From positions 32,260 to 96,259 of the forward strand of contig CAJNOI010000249.1 in the NCBI GenBank assembly GCA_905250115.1: a stretch of 64,000 bases of DNA, in the 5' to 3' direction. Source of the stretch: Adineta steineri. Taxonomy: Eukaryota; Rotifera; Eurotatoria; Adinetida; Adinetidae. Positions 36,922 through 48,241 of this stretch are shown here, piece by piece; the stretch's first letter is position 1; each line of letters opens with the position of its first letter. The translations under genes were made by a program, and so were the position numbers. The notes below the pieces were generated by a model. The model saw only the letters and a list, made by a program, of their open reading frames with translations, made no database searches and had not been told where the DNA came from.

Positions 36922-37809
36922 GCATACCCACATCCACCCTCAATTGCCCAATAACTCTGTTTTAGTGTCGTACGAAATCTTTTTTTTTCGAAACTGCACT
37001 TAGTATTCTTATCAAGCATAATATTTTGGGCTTCTTTTTCTTTTCTTATTCCTATCTATTGCAGAGATTTCTTTGTATATATTTGCTCTCAACATCATAT
37101 AATTGAATAGCGTACATTTGACTGTCTGCTCTTAACTTCCAATCCTGTGATACTTTGAAGATTTATTTTGGCCATTGTGAAGAAAATAAAAGAATAATCA
37201 AACGTCTGCAGCTCTTAAAGTGAGAAGAGACTTGTGTATATACATATAGAAAAAATATAAAAAGGACAATAATACATGAAAATAATACTATATCATTAAT
37301 TCTATGCTTTTCTTCATTAATTATCAATCTTACTCAAACATGCTATTCTTCTCCTTATGTATTGCAGCTATTAAACAAGCCTTCGTGACTACCTATGTAA
37401 AGATAAGATTTTTGATACAAAATATTAACAATTCTTCTTCGTTATATTATTTCAAAGTAAGATAAGCGTATTTTTCAATTCAAATAAACAGTCGTTGTCG
37501 TTTTTTCATTTCTATTCAAAATAATCCTATACAGTAAGTTACATTTTTTAGTGAGATTCGTGTGCTCTAACTTCTTTTTTTCATCAAAACGTATCGTATC
37601 AAAATTTTGATTAATGTGAGCGGATATATCTTTCACTAATCAATAGTTGTTGCGTCATAGAATTCGTAACAAATTCCCCATAGGATTCTATAGAAATGAG
37701 ATTGGATATCATGAGTTTGAGTGTAGTTATTTCACTCTTTCCAAAGTATCTTATTTGAAAAGAGCTTCTTCTGATACCAGAAGACATACTTTATCAATAA
37801 AAATATAAC

Positions 37810-37872
37810 CCATCTTGATGGTGTGGGTGTGAGTATTATATATTGATATTGTATTCACACCCGCTTCCTGAT
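37810..37872. repeat. Telomere-like hairpin, 37.8 kb
   Basis: CATCTTGATGGTGTGGGTGTG and TTCACACCCGCTTCCTGATAG. Confidence 0.75.
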
Positions 37873-38115
37873 AGACCCTGAGATTTCTATAAACCTCAAT
37901 AGATTCTGGGGTCCCTCGTAAATCCTGATAGGCCCTGAGAAACCTGGTAAACCCTGAGGATCCTCATAAAGCAAGTTAGTCTCTTATGTTCCTCGTAAAT
38001 CCTGATAGTCTTTTGAGTTCCTGATAAACCTTGTAGTCTCTCATACATTCTGATAAGCCCTGACGGCCCTAGTAAACCCTGATAGATCCTGTGATCTGTC
38101 ATAAACCCTGATAGA
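37867..38115. repeat. Degenerate minisatellite, unit about 28-30 bp
   Basis: About eight units around CCTGATAGACCCTGAGATTC with CCTCATAAA or CCTAGTAAA. The array fills exactly the gap between two telomere-like hairpins. Confidence 0.75.
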
Positions 38116-38116
38116 C

Positions 38117-38176
38117 CATCTTGAGGGTGTGGGTGTGGGTGGGTGTAATTGTTATATCACATTCACACCCACACCT
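38117..38176. repeat. Telomere-like hairpin, 38.1 kb
   Basis: CATCTTGAGGGTGTGGGTGTG then GGTGGGTGT; right arm CACATTCACACCCACACC. Confidence 0.85.
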
Positions 38177-38564
38177 GAATAAAAATGTTTTACTATTCTT
38201 ATCATTCTCCTGTCTATTTAGACAATTGCTCGTGATACTTATATATTACGATGTGAAGTAGATATATTTCAAAATACTTTGCTTTCCCCTCGTATTATTT
38301 CGTCGTTCGAATGAGGCTTGATACATACCTCTCTAACCACAATAGATAATATTTATTGTCTTATGTTATTTGAATTTGTAAAAGAAAAACAAGTCAGTAT
38401 ATTTTTATCATCTAGAATAGAATTGAAAAGATTAAAATCTGTTTTATTTCAAAACGTGAATATATCTCTGCAGAAGATCAAAAGATCTTATATTTTATAA
38501 TTATTTTTCATTTTATCTTTATAAGACAAATATCTTTTTAATTCTAGTTTCTCATTTAATATAT

Positions 38565-41500
38565 ATGATGGAAAATAATTCAATATCCCAATCGATATCA
38601 ACACAAAATCAATGCTTATTAATTGAATCAGTGGAAAACAGAAAAGATTCTAACATTGAAGATATTGTGATTATATGTCTTGATGAAAATGCAAATCATC
38701 AAACGGAAATCTTTAATGAGTTAATCGATATCGTTTATAGTTTCCAGTTATTCACTAATGCTGATGAATGTATCGATTATATAATATCAATTTCTCTAAC
38801 AAAACATGTATTGCTCATTTTATTTTCCCATCAATTTATTTATTCATATATTGATCAATTACCAAAAATTCGATCTGTTTATATACTTACAAATTCTATC
38901 GAATACGAAAAAGTTCAAAATGCTTTTTCCGATAAACAACTACTTTTGAATAAATTAAATAATGACGTTAAATTATTTTCGAATCAACTTTCACTACCTA
39001 TGACATTCTTTAACAATATCGATGATAATGTTAAAGAAAAATCTGTTAAAGATTTATCAAAAGAAAGTCAATATTTTATGTATATGCATTTATTTATCGA
39101 AATTTTATTACATCATTTACAGCGAAACGAAGCAGAACAAGAGTTCTTAGATGAAGTTCGTCGATGTTATGACGGTAATCAAAAACAATTGAAAACCATT
39201 GATCAATTTAAACAAGATTATAATCCAAATCAAGCTATTCGATGGTATACACGTGATTGTTTCTTATATCGTTTATTAAATCAAGCATTAAGAAATCAAG
39301 ATTTTGATGTAATCTACAAATTTCGATATATTATCAAAGATTTACATGAACAATTAAAACAATTATATAATAAACAAGCATTGGAACCAGAAAGGTTCAA
39401 TATTGTTTATCGTGGTCAATTTATGCATAAAAATGAACTAAAAGTTTTCGAAGCCAATCAAAACAAATTGGTGTCATTCAATACATTTTTATCAACTACA
39501 TTAGATAAAGACGTGGCATCGGGTTTTATTCCAGGTGGATGTGCAGGAGATATAGTTCCTGTTTTATTTGAAATAAGTATTCCGAATAGTAGTTTTGAAT
39601 CAACACCATATGCTTGCATTGAAAAATATAGTTTCATGGAAGAAGAACGAGAGATTTTATTTTCAATGGATTGTATCTTTCGAATTGATGCAGTGCAACA
39701 ATCGGCAATTAATGATGGGCCATATTCCATAAAATTAATATTAACTAATCAGCATGAAGGAGAAAATGTACTCAAAGCTTTAACAGATTATATGAAAAAA
39801 CAAATGTATAATAATGTGAACGATTTGGGAGCATTAGGATTTCTAATGTCATCAATGGGTCATTATGATAAAGCTAAACATTATTATGAACTGCTATTGA
39901 GAAATCTATCGCCAAATAGTCCACTTATTCCTACTTTATACAATAATATTGGAACACTTTATATATGGCAAGGCAAACGTACAGAAGCTCTTCACTATTA
40001 TGAGGAAGCACTTAGAATTGCATTAAAAATTTTGCCCAAGAATCATCCAGATACTGCCGCAACATATCATCATATTGCAGTAGTACATCATGATGAAGCT
40101 AACTATGCTAATGCTTTAGATTATTACAGACAAGCACTTGATACTCAATTAAAATGTTTACCTGAAAATCATTTAGACATTGCAGCCGTATGTAATAGCA
40201 TTGGGGATATATATTGTAGTTTGGGTAATTATAATGAAGCTTTACAATATATGAAGAGAACACTTGGAATTCGTTTAGCATCTTTACCCGAGAATCATCC
40301 TGATATTGCAAAAATATATGCTGATATTGGTTTAGTTTATCAAAAGCAAGGAGATTTTAAAAACGCTTTAGAGCATCTTGAAAACGCACTTAGAATTGAA
40401 TCGAAATGTTTGCCTGATAATCATCCAAATCTTGCAAGGACATACCACCGTATGGGATCCATTCATCGCAGTCTCGGCAACTATACTGAAGCACTGAAAT
40501 CTATGAATAAATCAATCGAAATTCGATTCAAATCTTCATCGGAAGACTATAATGCAATTGCAATGACATATAATGAGATTGCGCAAGTCCACGCGTATTT
40601 AGGTAATCATACTGAGGCCATGAATTATTACAAAAAAACGCATAGCATTACACTTATGTCCTTCTCTGAAAATCATATAGGCTTCGCAAATTTATACAAT
40701 AACATGGCAATAGAGTATAAAGATCAACAAGATTATAGCGAAGCCTTAAATTATTTCAAGAAAGCTATTGAAATTCAAGCCAAGTTTTTGCCGCGAAATC
40801 ATCCAGATGTCGCATCATTTTACAGCAATATTGGAAGTGTTCACCAAGCGCAAGGCAATTATTCAGAGGCTTTGAAATATTTCGAGAAAGCACTTGCTAT
40901 TCGACTGGAATCTTTATCTGAAAATCATCCAGATATTGGGGATTCCTATAGTAATATTAGCGTTATCTATTTTTTCGGCCATAGTGACTATACTGAAGCC
41001 TTAAAATATCAAGAAAAAGGTCTTCAAATTCTACTAAAATGTTTACCGGAACATCATCCAAAGATTATTGATGGATATCAAAATATGGGAACAATTCATA
41101 AAATGCAAGGTAACTATGACAAAGCTTTACAATATTTCGAACAATCGTTGGAAATTCAACTAAGATCATTACCTAAAAATCATCCAGATATTGCAAGTAC
41201 ATATAATAGGATTTTAGAAATTTGTATAAAACAAGGCAATTCTACCAAACTTAAGGAGTATAATAAAAAAGTTATTAACATCGAACTAGAATCGTTGGCT
41301 GATAATCAGTCTTCTTTTGTTGCAAAATTTATCAACATGACAGGAAACAATCCAGATCGAAATAACTATATTGATGATGTGAAACATTTACAGGAAGAAC
41401 TCAAAGGTAAAATAAGAATTTTACTTAAAAATCTTCCAGACATTACAAAAATACATAATAACAACGAAGTAATTGATTCAAATCAAGATAAATTTGCTGA

Positions 41501-41855
41501 AGCTTTGAAATATTGTAATGAGCTGCGTGTTATTCAATTATCAAATGCACCTGAAAATATGCTGGATGTCGCCAATACTTTTAATATGTTTGGAGTCATT
41601 TACAAACGACAGGGCAATTATTCTAAAGCAATAGATTATTATACAAAAACTCTTACAATTCAATTAACGTTCTTGCCTGAAAATCATTTAGATCTTGCAA
41701 GAACATATTGGAATATCGGTAATCTTCATAGTTGTCAAGGGAATGAAGTTAAAGCTAGGGAAGAATGGAATAATGGTTTAAATATTGTACTCGCATCTTC
41801 AGAAGTAGACGATCAATTGATGAATGGTTTATTAAACAAATTATTGTCTCCATGA
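38565..41855 (+). CDS. ADP-ribosyltransferase with C-terminal TPR array
   Basis: An intronless 1096-aa protein. Residues about 30-130 look like a small alpha/beta (receiver-like) domain (IEDIVIICLDENANHQTEIF). An ART domain follows with the arginine-specific R-S-E signature: YRGQ (Arg283), FLSTT (Ser310) and EEEREILFS (Glu361 and Glu363). Such enzymes move ADP-ribose from NAD+ to a target residue. From about 415 to the end, some 14 TPR units of about 42 residues repeat the pattern LPENHPDIAxxYxNIG, as in kinesin light chains, giving a protein-binding solenoid. There is no signal peptide, so the protein is cytosolic. ATGATG at 38565 is the first start. The full motif set suggests an active transferase; the target is unknown. 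Confidence 0.88.
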   Translation: MMENNSISQSISTQNQCLLIESVENRKDSNIEDIVIICLDENANHQTEIFNELIDIVYSFQLFTNADECIDYIISISLTKHVLLILFSHQFIYSYIDQLPKIRSVYILTNSIEYEKVQNAFSDKQLLLNKLNNDVKLFSNQLSLPMTFFNNIDDNVKEKSVKDLSKESQYFMYMHLFIEILLHHLQRNEAEQEFLDEVRRCYDGNQKQLKTIDQFKQDYNPNQAIRWYTRDCFLYRLLNQALRNQDFDVIYKFRYIIKDLHEQLKQLYNKQALEPERFNIVYRGQFMHKNELKVFEANQNKLVSFNTFLSTTLDKDVASGFIPGGCAGDIVPVLFEISIPNSSFESTPYACIEKYSFMEEEREILFSMDCIFRIDAVQQSAINDGPYSIKLILTNQHEGENVLKALTDYMKKQMYNNVNDLGALGFLMSSMGHYDKAKHYYELLLRNLSPNSPLIPTLYNNIGTLYIWQGKRTEALHYYEEALRIALKILPKNHPDTAATYHHIAVVHHDEANYANALDYYRQALDTQLKCLPENHLDIAAVCNSIGDIYCSLGNYNEALQYMKRTLGIRLASLPENHPDIAKIYADIGLVYQKQGDFKNALEHLENALRIESKCLPDNHPNLARTYHRMGSIHRSLGNYTEALKSMNKSIEIRFKSSSEDYNAIAMTYNEIAQVHAYLGNHTEAMNYYKKTHSITLMSFSENHIGFANLYNNMAIEYKDQQDYSEALNYFKKAIEIQAKFLPRNHPDVASFYSNIGSVHQAQGNYSEALKYFEKALAIRLESLSENHPDIGDSYSNISVIYFFGHSDYTEALKYQEKGLQILLKCLPEHHPKIIDGYQNMGTIHKMQGNYDKALQYFEQSLEIQLRSLPKNHPDIASTYNRILEICIKQGNSTKLKEYNKKVINIELESLADNQSSFVAKFINMTGNNPDRNNYIDDVKHLQEELKGKIRILLKNLPDITKIHNNNEVIDSNQDKFAEALKYCNELRVIQLSNAPENMLDVANTFNMFGVIYKRQGNYSKAIDYYTKTLTIQLTFLPENHLDLARTYWNIGNLHSCQGNEVKAREEWNNGLNIVLASSEVDDQLMNGLLNKLLSP

Positions 41856-42020
41856 AAACAACTTTAAAAATTTTAAATACTTCCTTTCCTAAATTTCCAA
41901 ACATAACAGTGCTTTCGATTTAAGTTCTCTTCCAATCGCACCTAAATAGATATATATGAATCCAGTAATTCCAAATTCTTTCCAATTTTGCACTCAGTTA
42001 AAGATTTTTTTCGAAATATA

Positions 42021-42155
42021 GGTGTGTGGGTGTGTGTGTGGGTGTGGCTGTGAGTGTGAGTATGAGTATTATATCCATCACTGGCACCCAAACTCTCAAG
42101 ATGGGGGATGTGGGTGTGGTGGATGTGAGTATTATTTCTATCACACACCCACCTT
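42021..42155. repeat. Two adjacent telomere-like hairpins
   Basis: The first is the most TGTG-rich copy here (GGTGTGTGGGTGTGTGTGTG) and ends CCAAACTCTCAAGATG. The second follows at once with GGATGTGGGTGTGGTGGATG and CACACACCCACC. Confidence 0.8.
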
Positions 42156-42238
42156 CGTTTCTGTAGATGAGAATGACAGATATTTTTTTAATTATTCAAA
42201 TTTCAAGACTCCAGTCATATTCGAAGATTTATTTCTTT

Positions 42239-42425
42239 CCTTTCATATGTAAAATAATATATGGAGTATAGTTTTGTTATCAGTTTGTCTTTTTTCTTTC
42301 ATTTGTAAGGGAATATAATGAGCATAGTTGTTTTCAACTTGTTTCTGTCCTTTCATTTGGAAAGTAATATATTGAGTATAATGTTGTTTTCAATTTGTTT
42401 CTGTCCTTTCATTTATAGAGGAATG
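42239..42425. repeat. Three-copy tandem repeat, unit about 55 bp
   Basis: Each unit carries TTTCATTTGTA, then ATATTGAGTATA, then TTGTTTTCAATTTGTTTCTG; the second and third copies are closest. Confidence 0.7.
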
Positions 42426-42958
42426 TGATAGAATTTCGTTTCTTATAACGGAACAAATGTACCACGGTCCAAGTCAGGGGTATAGGAAGCACCGATCAGG
42501 ACGGTAGGTTATTCTTGTTAATAGATGTATGAGATTTCAAAAATCGACTACATGGGTAGAAATAGTTGTTGCACAATTGTTTTTTTTCTCCTTTGTTATG
42601 CTTCAAAGACTGCCACGTTGCAAGCAGTATACTATAAAACTCGCTGTTTTTCTGTATGTTTCTTCAATTATTCTTTTTCGTTTATAAATGGAGAGAAAAG
42701 CAATATTTTTGTTTTCAATTAGTATTCAACTACCATTTATTCATTTTTGTTTATGTGTTATTCTCGTTTTAGATCATATTTAATAGAATTTTTTTTTGAT
42801 ATATTCAAAAAAATACCGATATCGCTATGCAACAGTATCAAGGATGTTATGAAACAACCTCTGCACCTACATCCTGACGACTATTTTTTTAAATTGATCA
42901 ATTAGATCCGTATGATTTCATAACGTATTTAACTACAATAGTATCCTCGAAGAAATTC

Positions 42959-45853
42959 ATGACTTTACGTGTGTTATTAGTTTTTATTATCTTTGCATTA
43001 TTTTATATGCTATCAGACAATATTTATTCAGCAACCATTAAGATTATATACAATAATATCACAAAAGAAATGAATAAGATACAAAAATGTCAAGTAGCCG
43101 TGATATTAACAAGAGATTCATTCGATTATTTGAAGATGGACTTTACAAAAAACCTTGTTTCTTCGCTACAAACATTAAAAGACTTTCATTCTTCATGCAA
43201 TTTACACACCTTTCCACTTCGAATATATAATCAATCCTCAACAACAATTAATGAGACTTTTGCAAAGTATATTAATGAAAATAATTTTACTTCTATTGTT
43301 ATGATTCAAGACTTTGAAGTTCCTTCAAATATGTGGCAGTTAGCTCATTTAGGATGTAAACTCTCTTTGAATGTCAAAGTATATTACATTTTGCATTCCT
43401 CCTTAGCCAATCCAAGTTTAGAAGTGATAGGTCTTGTCAGATACATGTCAAATCATGGTGCACATTTGATTGTTTTAACTTGGTTCGATTATCATAGTTT
43501 AATTCATACATGTGGAGTTGAAGAAAAGAAAATTTTACATATTCCATATGGAATATCCATACCAAAGTCTTCGAAAGATTTCAAATCAATTGAAATATTA
43601 TCAAAATATAAAGATACAGATTTTGTATTACTTTCAATTATTTCAAATCATCCAAATGAAGATTACAAACGATTAATTCTCAATCTTAAATCGATAATTT
43701 CAAAAATGCCTAATTTGTATTTATTAATTATTGTTCAAGAGTCTCTTACAATAAATTCAAATCTTTCTGAAGCAGTAAAAAGTGTTCAACTTGAAGATAA
43801 ATTAACGTGGACAAATAAATCTATGTCAACAAATGAATTAGATGCCCTATATAAACGAGCAAACGCCTATATTTCGCTTCTCGATAAAACTATATTGACT
43901 TTTGTCACATTATTAAATGCTATGTCATATGGTTTACCTATTATCTCAACACCGAATATATTTTCTCATGAACTTTTAAACGATGATAAAGGTCTTATAG
44001 TTTCATTTGACGATGATAAAATTATAACAGAATCAATTATCACATTTCTAACAAATAAAACACGAATGAAAATGTTTAGTAAGAACGGTCGTGCATTGGT
44101 GAAAAAATGGACTTGGAATAATATCGCTAAACAATATACACTTCTTTTTAACAACTCTTTGAAACATACATTAATCGATGATCCATACAAAACGGAAATG
44201 TATTGGAATAATACTAGCACAATGAGTTTCGATGGTCAGAATGTGTTCTTATCTCTAGCCAAAGATAAAGCTCAACCCGGTATTTATACAATATATTCGG
44301 ATTCGTTTCTTCAATTAAATGGAAAACTTAACGATAAATATGAAATCGAACTTGTAGGATTAAAAACGCTGAATCAATATATACTCGTGGATAGAAATCA
44401 AGGAATCGATGAATTTAATTTTAATAAGAACAATTTCACGTGTCTAGTTCGGATTGATTATATAAAACAAAGAATTTTTTTTACATCAGAGAATATCAAT
44501 TTGGAAATTTTACGTTCGAACAATGAAATAAAAATATCTTTTTTAAAAATAAATAAATTTACAAATGCTTTTGGATTGATCAGTTCAACGATTGAAGAAG
44601 ATAATAACACTTTAAAATGGTTTATTCCTGGATTTGATATTTTTTCACATGCTTGCGAAGGACAAAGATTATCTATATCCGGAATGGAACATAATGCTTT
44701 CATTTTACCTGAAAAAATTTTACAATGTTCAGAAGAAAAATCTGGAAAAATTCAATTAATAATGGATGGTCGTTTTTTCGATAGAAGTTCATTTGCTTCT
44801 GTTAATCGTAAAATGTTCTTATCATTAATTACACACAAAGATTTACTTGTTACGATAAGACCGATTGATAGAACAGTACATCCAAATGAAACAGCTTTAG
44901 AAACTTTATTAGTCTATTCATTCTTCCTCCGAAAATCAATATTATTTCCTAAGAACAAGACAATAATATTCAGAAATAATTGGCTGCCGAATTTAGAGGG
45001 TGTATCGAGAAATGAAATACTAGTGCACCAACAACCATGGGAATTTCATGCGATTCCCGTTCATTGGCTACAATATTTTCAGGACAAAATTGATGAATTA
45101 TGGGTACCAAGTGAATATGGAAAAAGTTCGTATATAGCAAATGGCATAGATAAAAATAAAATTCATGTATTTCCTCATGGTGTATTTATGGAAAAGTTCA
45201 ATTTGACATTATCACCATTTCCATTAAATACGAAAAAAACTTTCAAATTTTTAAGTATTGGAACAACATTACCTCGAAAAGGATTTAATGTATTACTTCA
45301 GGCATATAATGCTCGATTTTCAAGTAAAGATGATGTTACATTAATAATTCATTCTACTATAAAAGATCTCATGAAGAAAATTAAAAAGACTCGCTTATCT
45401 CCAGAAATAATTACTTTAGGTTATCCTATAAATGATATAGATATGATTCGATTATTCAAAAGTGTTGATGTGTATGTTGCTCCATATAGGAGTGAAGGTT
45501 TTGGATTATCAACACTTGAAGCTATGGCTGCAGGAGTACCGCCAATTGTTACAAAATATGGTCCTTCGTTAGATTTTTGTCCAGAAGAATGTGCTTATTA
45601 TATTGATGCAAAAGTCACTGAATGTTTTACAGATCCTTGCGGAAAGATGAAAGTATTTGGATTTAAAACTAAAATGCAAGCAATGTGGGCAGAACCAAAC
45701 ATTCAATCATTGTCACAAAATATGTATCGAGCATATACTGATCGAATAGAACTTAGAAACAAATCTCAAATATGCCGAAAACATGCAGAATATTATACTT
45801 GGGATAAAATAGCAAACAAGATGATGAAAAGACTATCTCAAATAACTCATTGA
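42959..45853 (+). CDS. Double GT4-type glycosyltransferase, type II membrane protein
   Basis: An intronless 964-aa protein. An N-terminal hydrophobic stretch (VLLVFIIFALFYML, about 5-18) is a signal anchor, as in Golgi transferases. Two glycosyltransferase family 4-like units follow. The first (about 45-405) retains NAMSYGLPIISTPN and the C-terminal KKWTWNNIAKQY but has lost the usual acidic pair. The second (about 590-960) has LWVPSEYGKSSY, FPHGV, LSIGTTLPRKGFNVLL and the retaining-transferase EX7E motif EGFGLSTLE (Glu846 and Glu854). It probably transfers a sugar in the secretory pathway using the C-terminal site, while the first unit may be regulatory. Donor and acceptor are unknown. Neither intron nor UTR signal was seen. 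Confidence 0.83.
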   Translation: MTLRVLLVFIIFALFYMLSDNIYSATIKIIYNNITKEMNKIQKCQVAVILTRDSFDYLKMDFTKNLVSSLQTLKDFHSSCNLHTFPLRIYNQSSTTINETFAKYINENNFTSIVMIQDFEVPSNMWQLAHLGCKLSLNVKVYYILHSSLANPSLEVIGLVRYMSNHGAHLIVLTWFDYHSLIHTCGVEEKKILHIPYGISIPKSSKDFKSIEILSKYKDTDFVLLSIISNHPNEDYKRLILNLKSIISKMPNLYLLIIVQESLTINSNLSEAVKSVQLEDKLTWTNKSMSTNELDALYKRANAYISLLDKTILTFVTLLNAMSYGLPIISTPNIFSHELLNDDKGLIVSFDDDKIITESIITFLTNKTRMKMFSKNGRALVKKWTWNNIAKQYTLLFNNSLKHTLIDDPYKTEMYWNNTSTMSFDGQNVFLSLAKDKAQPGIYTIYSDSFLQLNGKLNDKYEIELVGLKTLNQYILVDRNQGIDEFNFNKNNFTCLVRIDYIKQRIFFTSENINLEILRSNNEIKISFLKINKFTNAFGLISSTIEEDNNTLKWFIPGFDIFSHACEGQRLSISGMEHNAFILPEKILQCSEEKSGKIQLIMDGRFFDRSSFASVNRKMFLSLITHKDLLVTIRPIDRTVHPNETALETLLVYSFFLRKSILFPKNKTIIFRNNWLPNLEGVSRNEILVHQQPWEFHAIPVHWLQYFQDKIDELWVPSEYGKSSYIANGIDKNKIHVFPHGVFMEKFNLTLSPFPLNTKKTFKFLSIGTTLPRKGFNVLLQAYNARFSSKDDVTLIIHSTIKDLMKKIKKTRLSPEIITLGYPINDIDMIRLFKSVDVYVAPYRSEGFGLSTLEAMAAGVPPIVTKYGPSLDFCPEECAYYIDAKVTECFTDPCGKMKVFGFKTKMQAMWAEPNIQSLSQNMYRAYTDRIELRNKSQICRKHAEYYTWDKIANKMMKRLSQITH

Positions 45854-46122
45854 CATTACCTTTATTTTCTGTCTTCTCTTATTAACGTTAATATTTTCTA
45901 GATTCTTCCATGTTGTTTTTGCTTTTCATAGCAGAATACATCTTTACGTGAGTAATTTCTTTTATACTAACTGATTTTTCTCTTGAATTTTGTAACAACT
46001 GTTGAAATGACAATACAACAACTAGAAGGAAACATCTTACGAACAATATGCATGAAGAAAAAATATAGAAATAGTTCGTTTTATGATAATTGAATAGACA
46101 TTGATATTGCTAAAAATTTGGA

Positions 46123-47191
46123 TTATTGTAAAGTAACCGCTCTCTGTGTAAGAGTGTGTCTTATTGGCTCAATTCGACGGTTATTGTTGAAATATCTGCA
46201 AGGAAGAGCTGAACGCAACATGATGAGTAGCTCCTTACGATACATGCTTGATGTTAATGTGTACAAATAAAATGATGAAGTTGGAAATAAAAGAACTGTT
46301 AATGAACTCAAAGTATATACAAATCGTTCGATGGCCATTCGATTAGCTGATTTATTTATTATATCGAGTGTAAGAGTACTATAGATATTATAAATCATCC
46401 AAGGTGTTGTTAAAATAAAGTAAACAAATATTTGTGCAAAAAGCATAACTAAAGCTTGTTGATCACGTCTTCGTTCGAGATGTTGCTTGTTATTTTCTCC
46501 CTTTGGTTGATGAATATTTATATGACGGCGTTCTCGTTTGTTAACAAGATTCTTTTGAATAAGTATACTACAAATAGTCATAGTTATTATTGGAATAGCG
46601 TAACCGTTGATCATTGTAAAAATATTATTATAAAGTGATGCAGCATATCCATAGATAACGTTGCAAGTTCCAGCTCTTACACCATTAAGAATAAGAAGAG
46701 GAATAGGCAATATTATCCACACGATCACAATGATAATCACTGTTAAACGTGTATTTTTTATATTTGCATAATGTCGTAAACGTGCATTTGTTGATGAGAG
46801 AGCATATCGATCCAGACAAGCTGCAGTCAGCATCCATCGAAACATCATCGAGACGGATTGATTTGTATAAAACCATATTTTACAATAAACTCCTATGGTA
46901 ACTATCGGATTGGGATAGTAAACTGAATACATATAAGTTGCGCCAGCAAAGCCCGCTTGAATCAGCATTGTTACAGATACTCCAAGAAAATCTAAGAGAA
47001 ACATGATTCTCAGTAATTTTTCCACTATAAAATAACTTACAAATACAACAAGAAATTGTTCGAAACTGCCGTCGAGAAAAAAGCAGGATATTGAGAAAGC
47101 AACCAGTAACTCCCAAAATAAGAGTGATCAAAGCAAAACTGATATTAATTTGTAGTTGAACAAAGTTTAAAGTGTCAATCAATGAAGACAT
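46123..47191 (-). CDS. Rhodopsin-like receptor 4
   Basis: Two exons (47191-47041 and 47024-46123) give 350 aa. The 16-nt gap between them would be an extremely short intron (GTAAGT...TATAG). It is supported because both sides read on in frame only if it is removed. Helix 1 has LILGVTGCFLNILLF, helix 3 ends CLDRYAL (a good DRY), and a basic loop (RERRHINIHQ, ERRRDQQ) precedes helix 6 (FILTTPWMIY). Helix 7 ends FYLYTLTSSMYRKEL. If the gap is not an intron, the gene carries a frameshift. The ligand is unknown. Confidence 0.75.
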
Positions 47192-48241
47192 ATTTGGATC
47201 GGAGAACGAGTAATAAGTTAAAATAGAAAATGATAAATAATTTCTCGATTTACATTAAAAATCTAGAATATAAAAAAATATATACTTTCATACAACGATG
47301 CACTTAGATTAATGAGATTTTTCCAACTGATAAACATTAAAAAGAGAGAATTTTAATCTCTATTTTTTCTTTAATCAAATACTCGTTAAACAGTATCCTT
47401 ACTGAATTTATTTTATTGAAACAACAGGAGGCTTGTCGAGACGAAATTTATATATATTTTTCAACCATTTCAAACTCATTTCGATTCAGCAGAACTATAC
47501 AAACATTATTTGAGAAAAAAAAAGTTAGACGTCGATAAACTAGTAATAAGCATAATTTGATATATTTAAAATGTTTTTCTGTAGACAGTCTTGACGTTGA
47601 AAAGAGAATTATCTTTCATTTTTTCCGTTTTATGACATACGCACATCTCATCGTCAAAAAAATCATGATAGATTAAAGCGGTTAATCTGAAAGTACTCTA
47701 AGATCAGTTCAACTTGGCAATAACGACAAAAAAGACGGTTGTATCTCTTTGCATAGAATATTCTATATATTCACAAGATTTATAAAAGTCATTTTATGAT
47801 GTGTTATAGAAACAGTAATAATGTTAAGTAATCAGAAAAAAGTACATTATAAAATGTGAAAAGAAAAAAATAAACATAATCAAAGAAATGAAATAGAATT
47901 AAATCTAATTAGATACTTCAACTTTTTATAACTAGTGGAAACAACCTGTTAACTGCAACTAAAATCAACAAAGTACAAAATCAAATGTATCATCTTAAGA
48001 AGAAAAGACATCTCAAATAAATCAAAGGCATAAAAGATTTATAAAAAGAAACTTACCGTTAAACATTTTTTTTTAGCCTGTGATCTTATAGTTTTTAGTG
48101 ACTTATCTGAGAATATTAAGTAACACCCCTAGTCTCAATTCTTCTTCTAAAGCAGTAGTGCTGAATGTTCGAATGTATTAGCTATAGAGTGCCGATCCCA
48201 GTTATATCTTTCTTACAGTCTATGTTGCTAATAAGAACATA

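Larger units (their letters stand above)
36944..38564. other. Gene-free spacer upstream of ART-TPR gene
   Basis: Contains two hairpins and a degenerate minisatellite; otherwise AT-rich. Confidence 0.5.
41856..42958. other. Gene-free spacer with repeats
   Basis: Holds two adjacent hairpins and a short tandem repeat; 42.43-42.96 kb shows no supported gene. Confidence 0.5.

Noticed and set aside
38565..41855. Possibility that the regular 42-codon periodicity is a DNA satellite or CRISPR-like array
   Set aside because: The period is in protein motifs with synonymous variation; the frame is open for 1096 codons and encodes TPR helices.
41942..42252. Frames on both strands rich in Thr-His or Cys-Gly
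   Set aside because: Translations of the TGTGGG-type hairpins, not genes.
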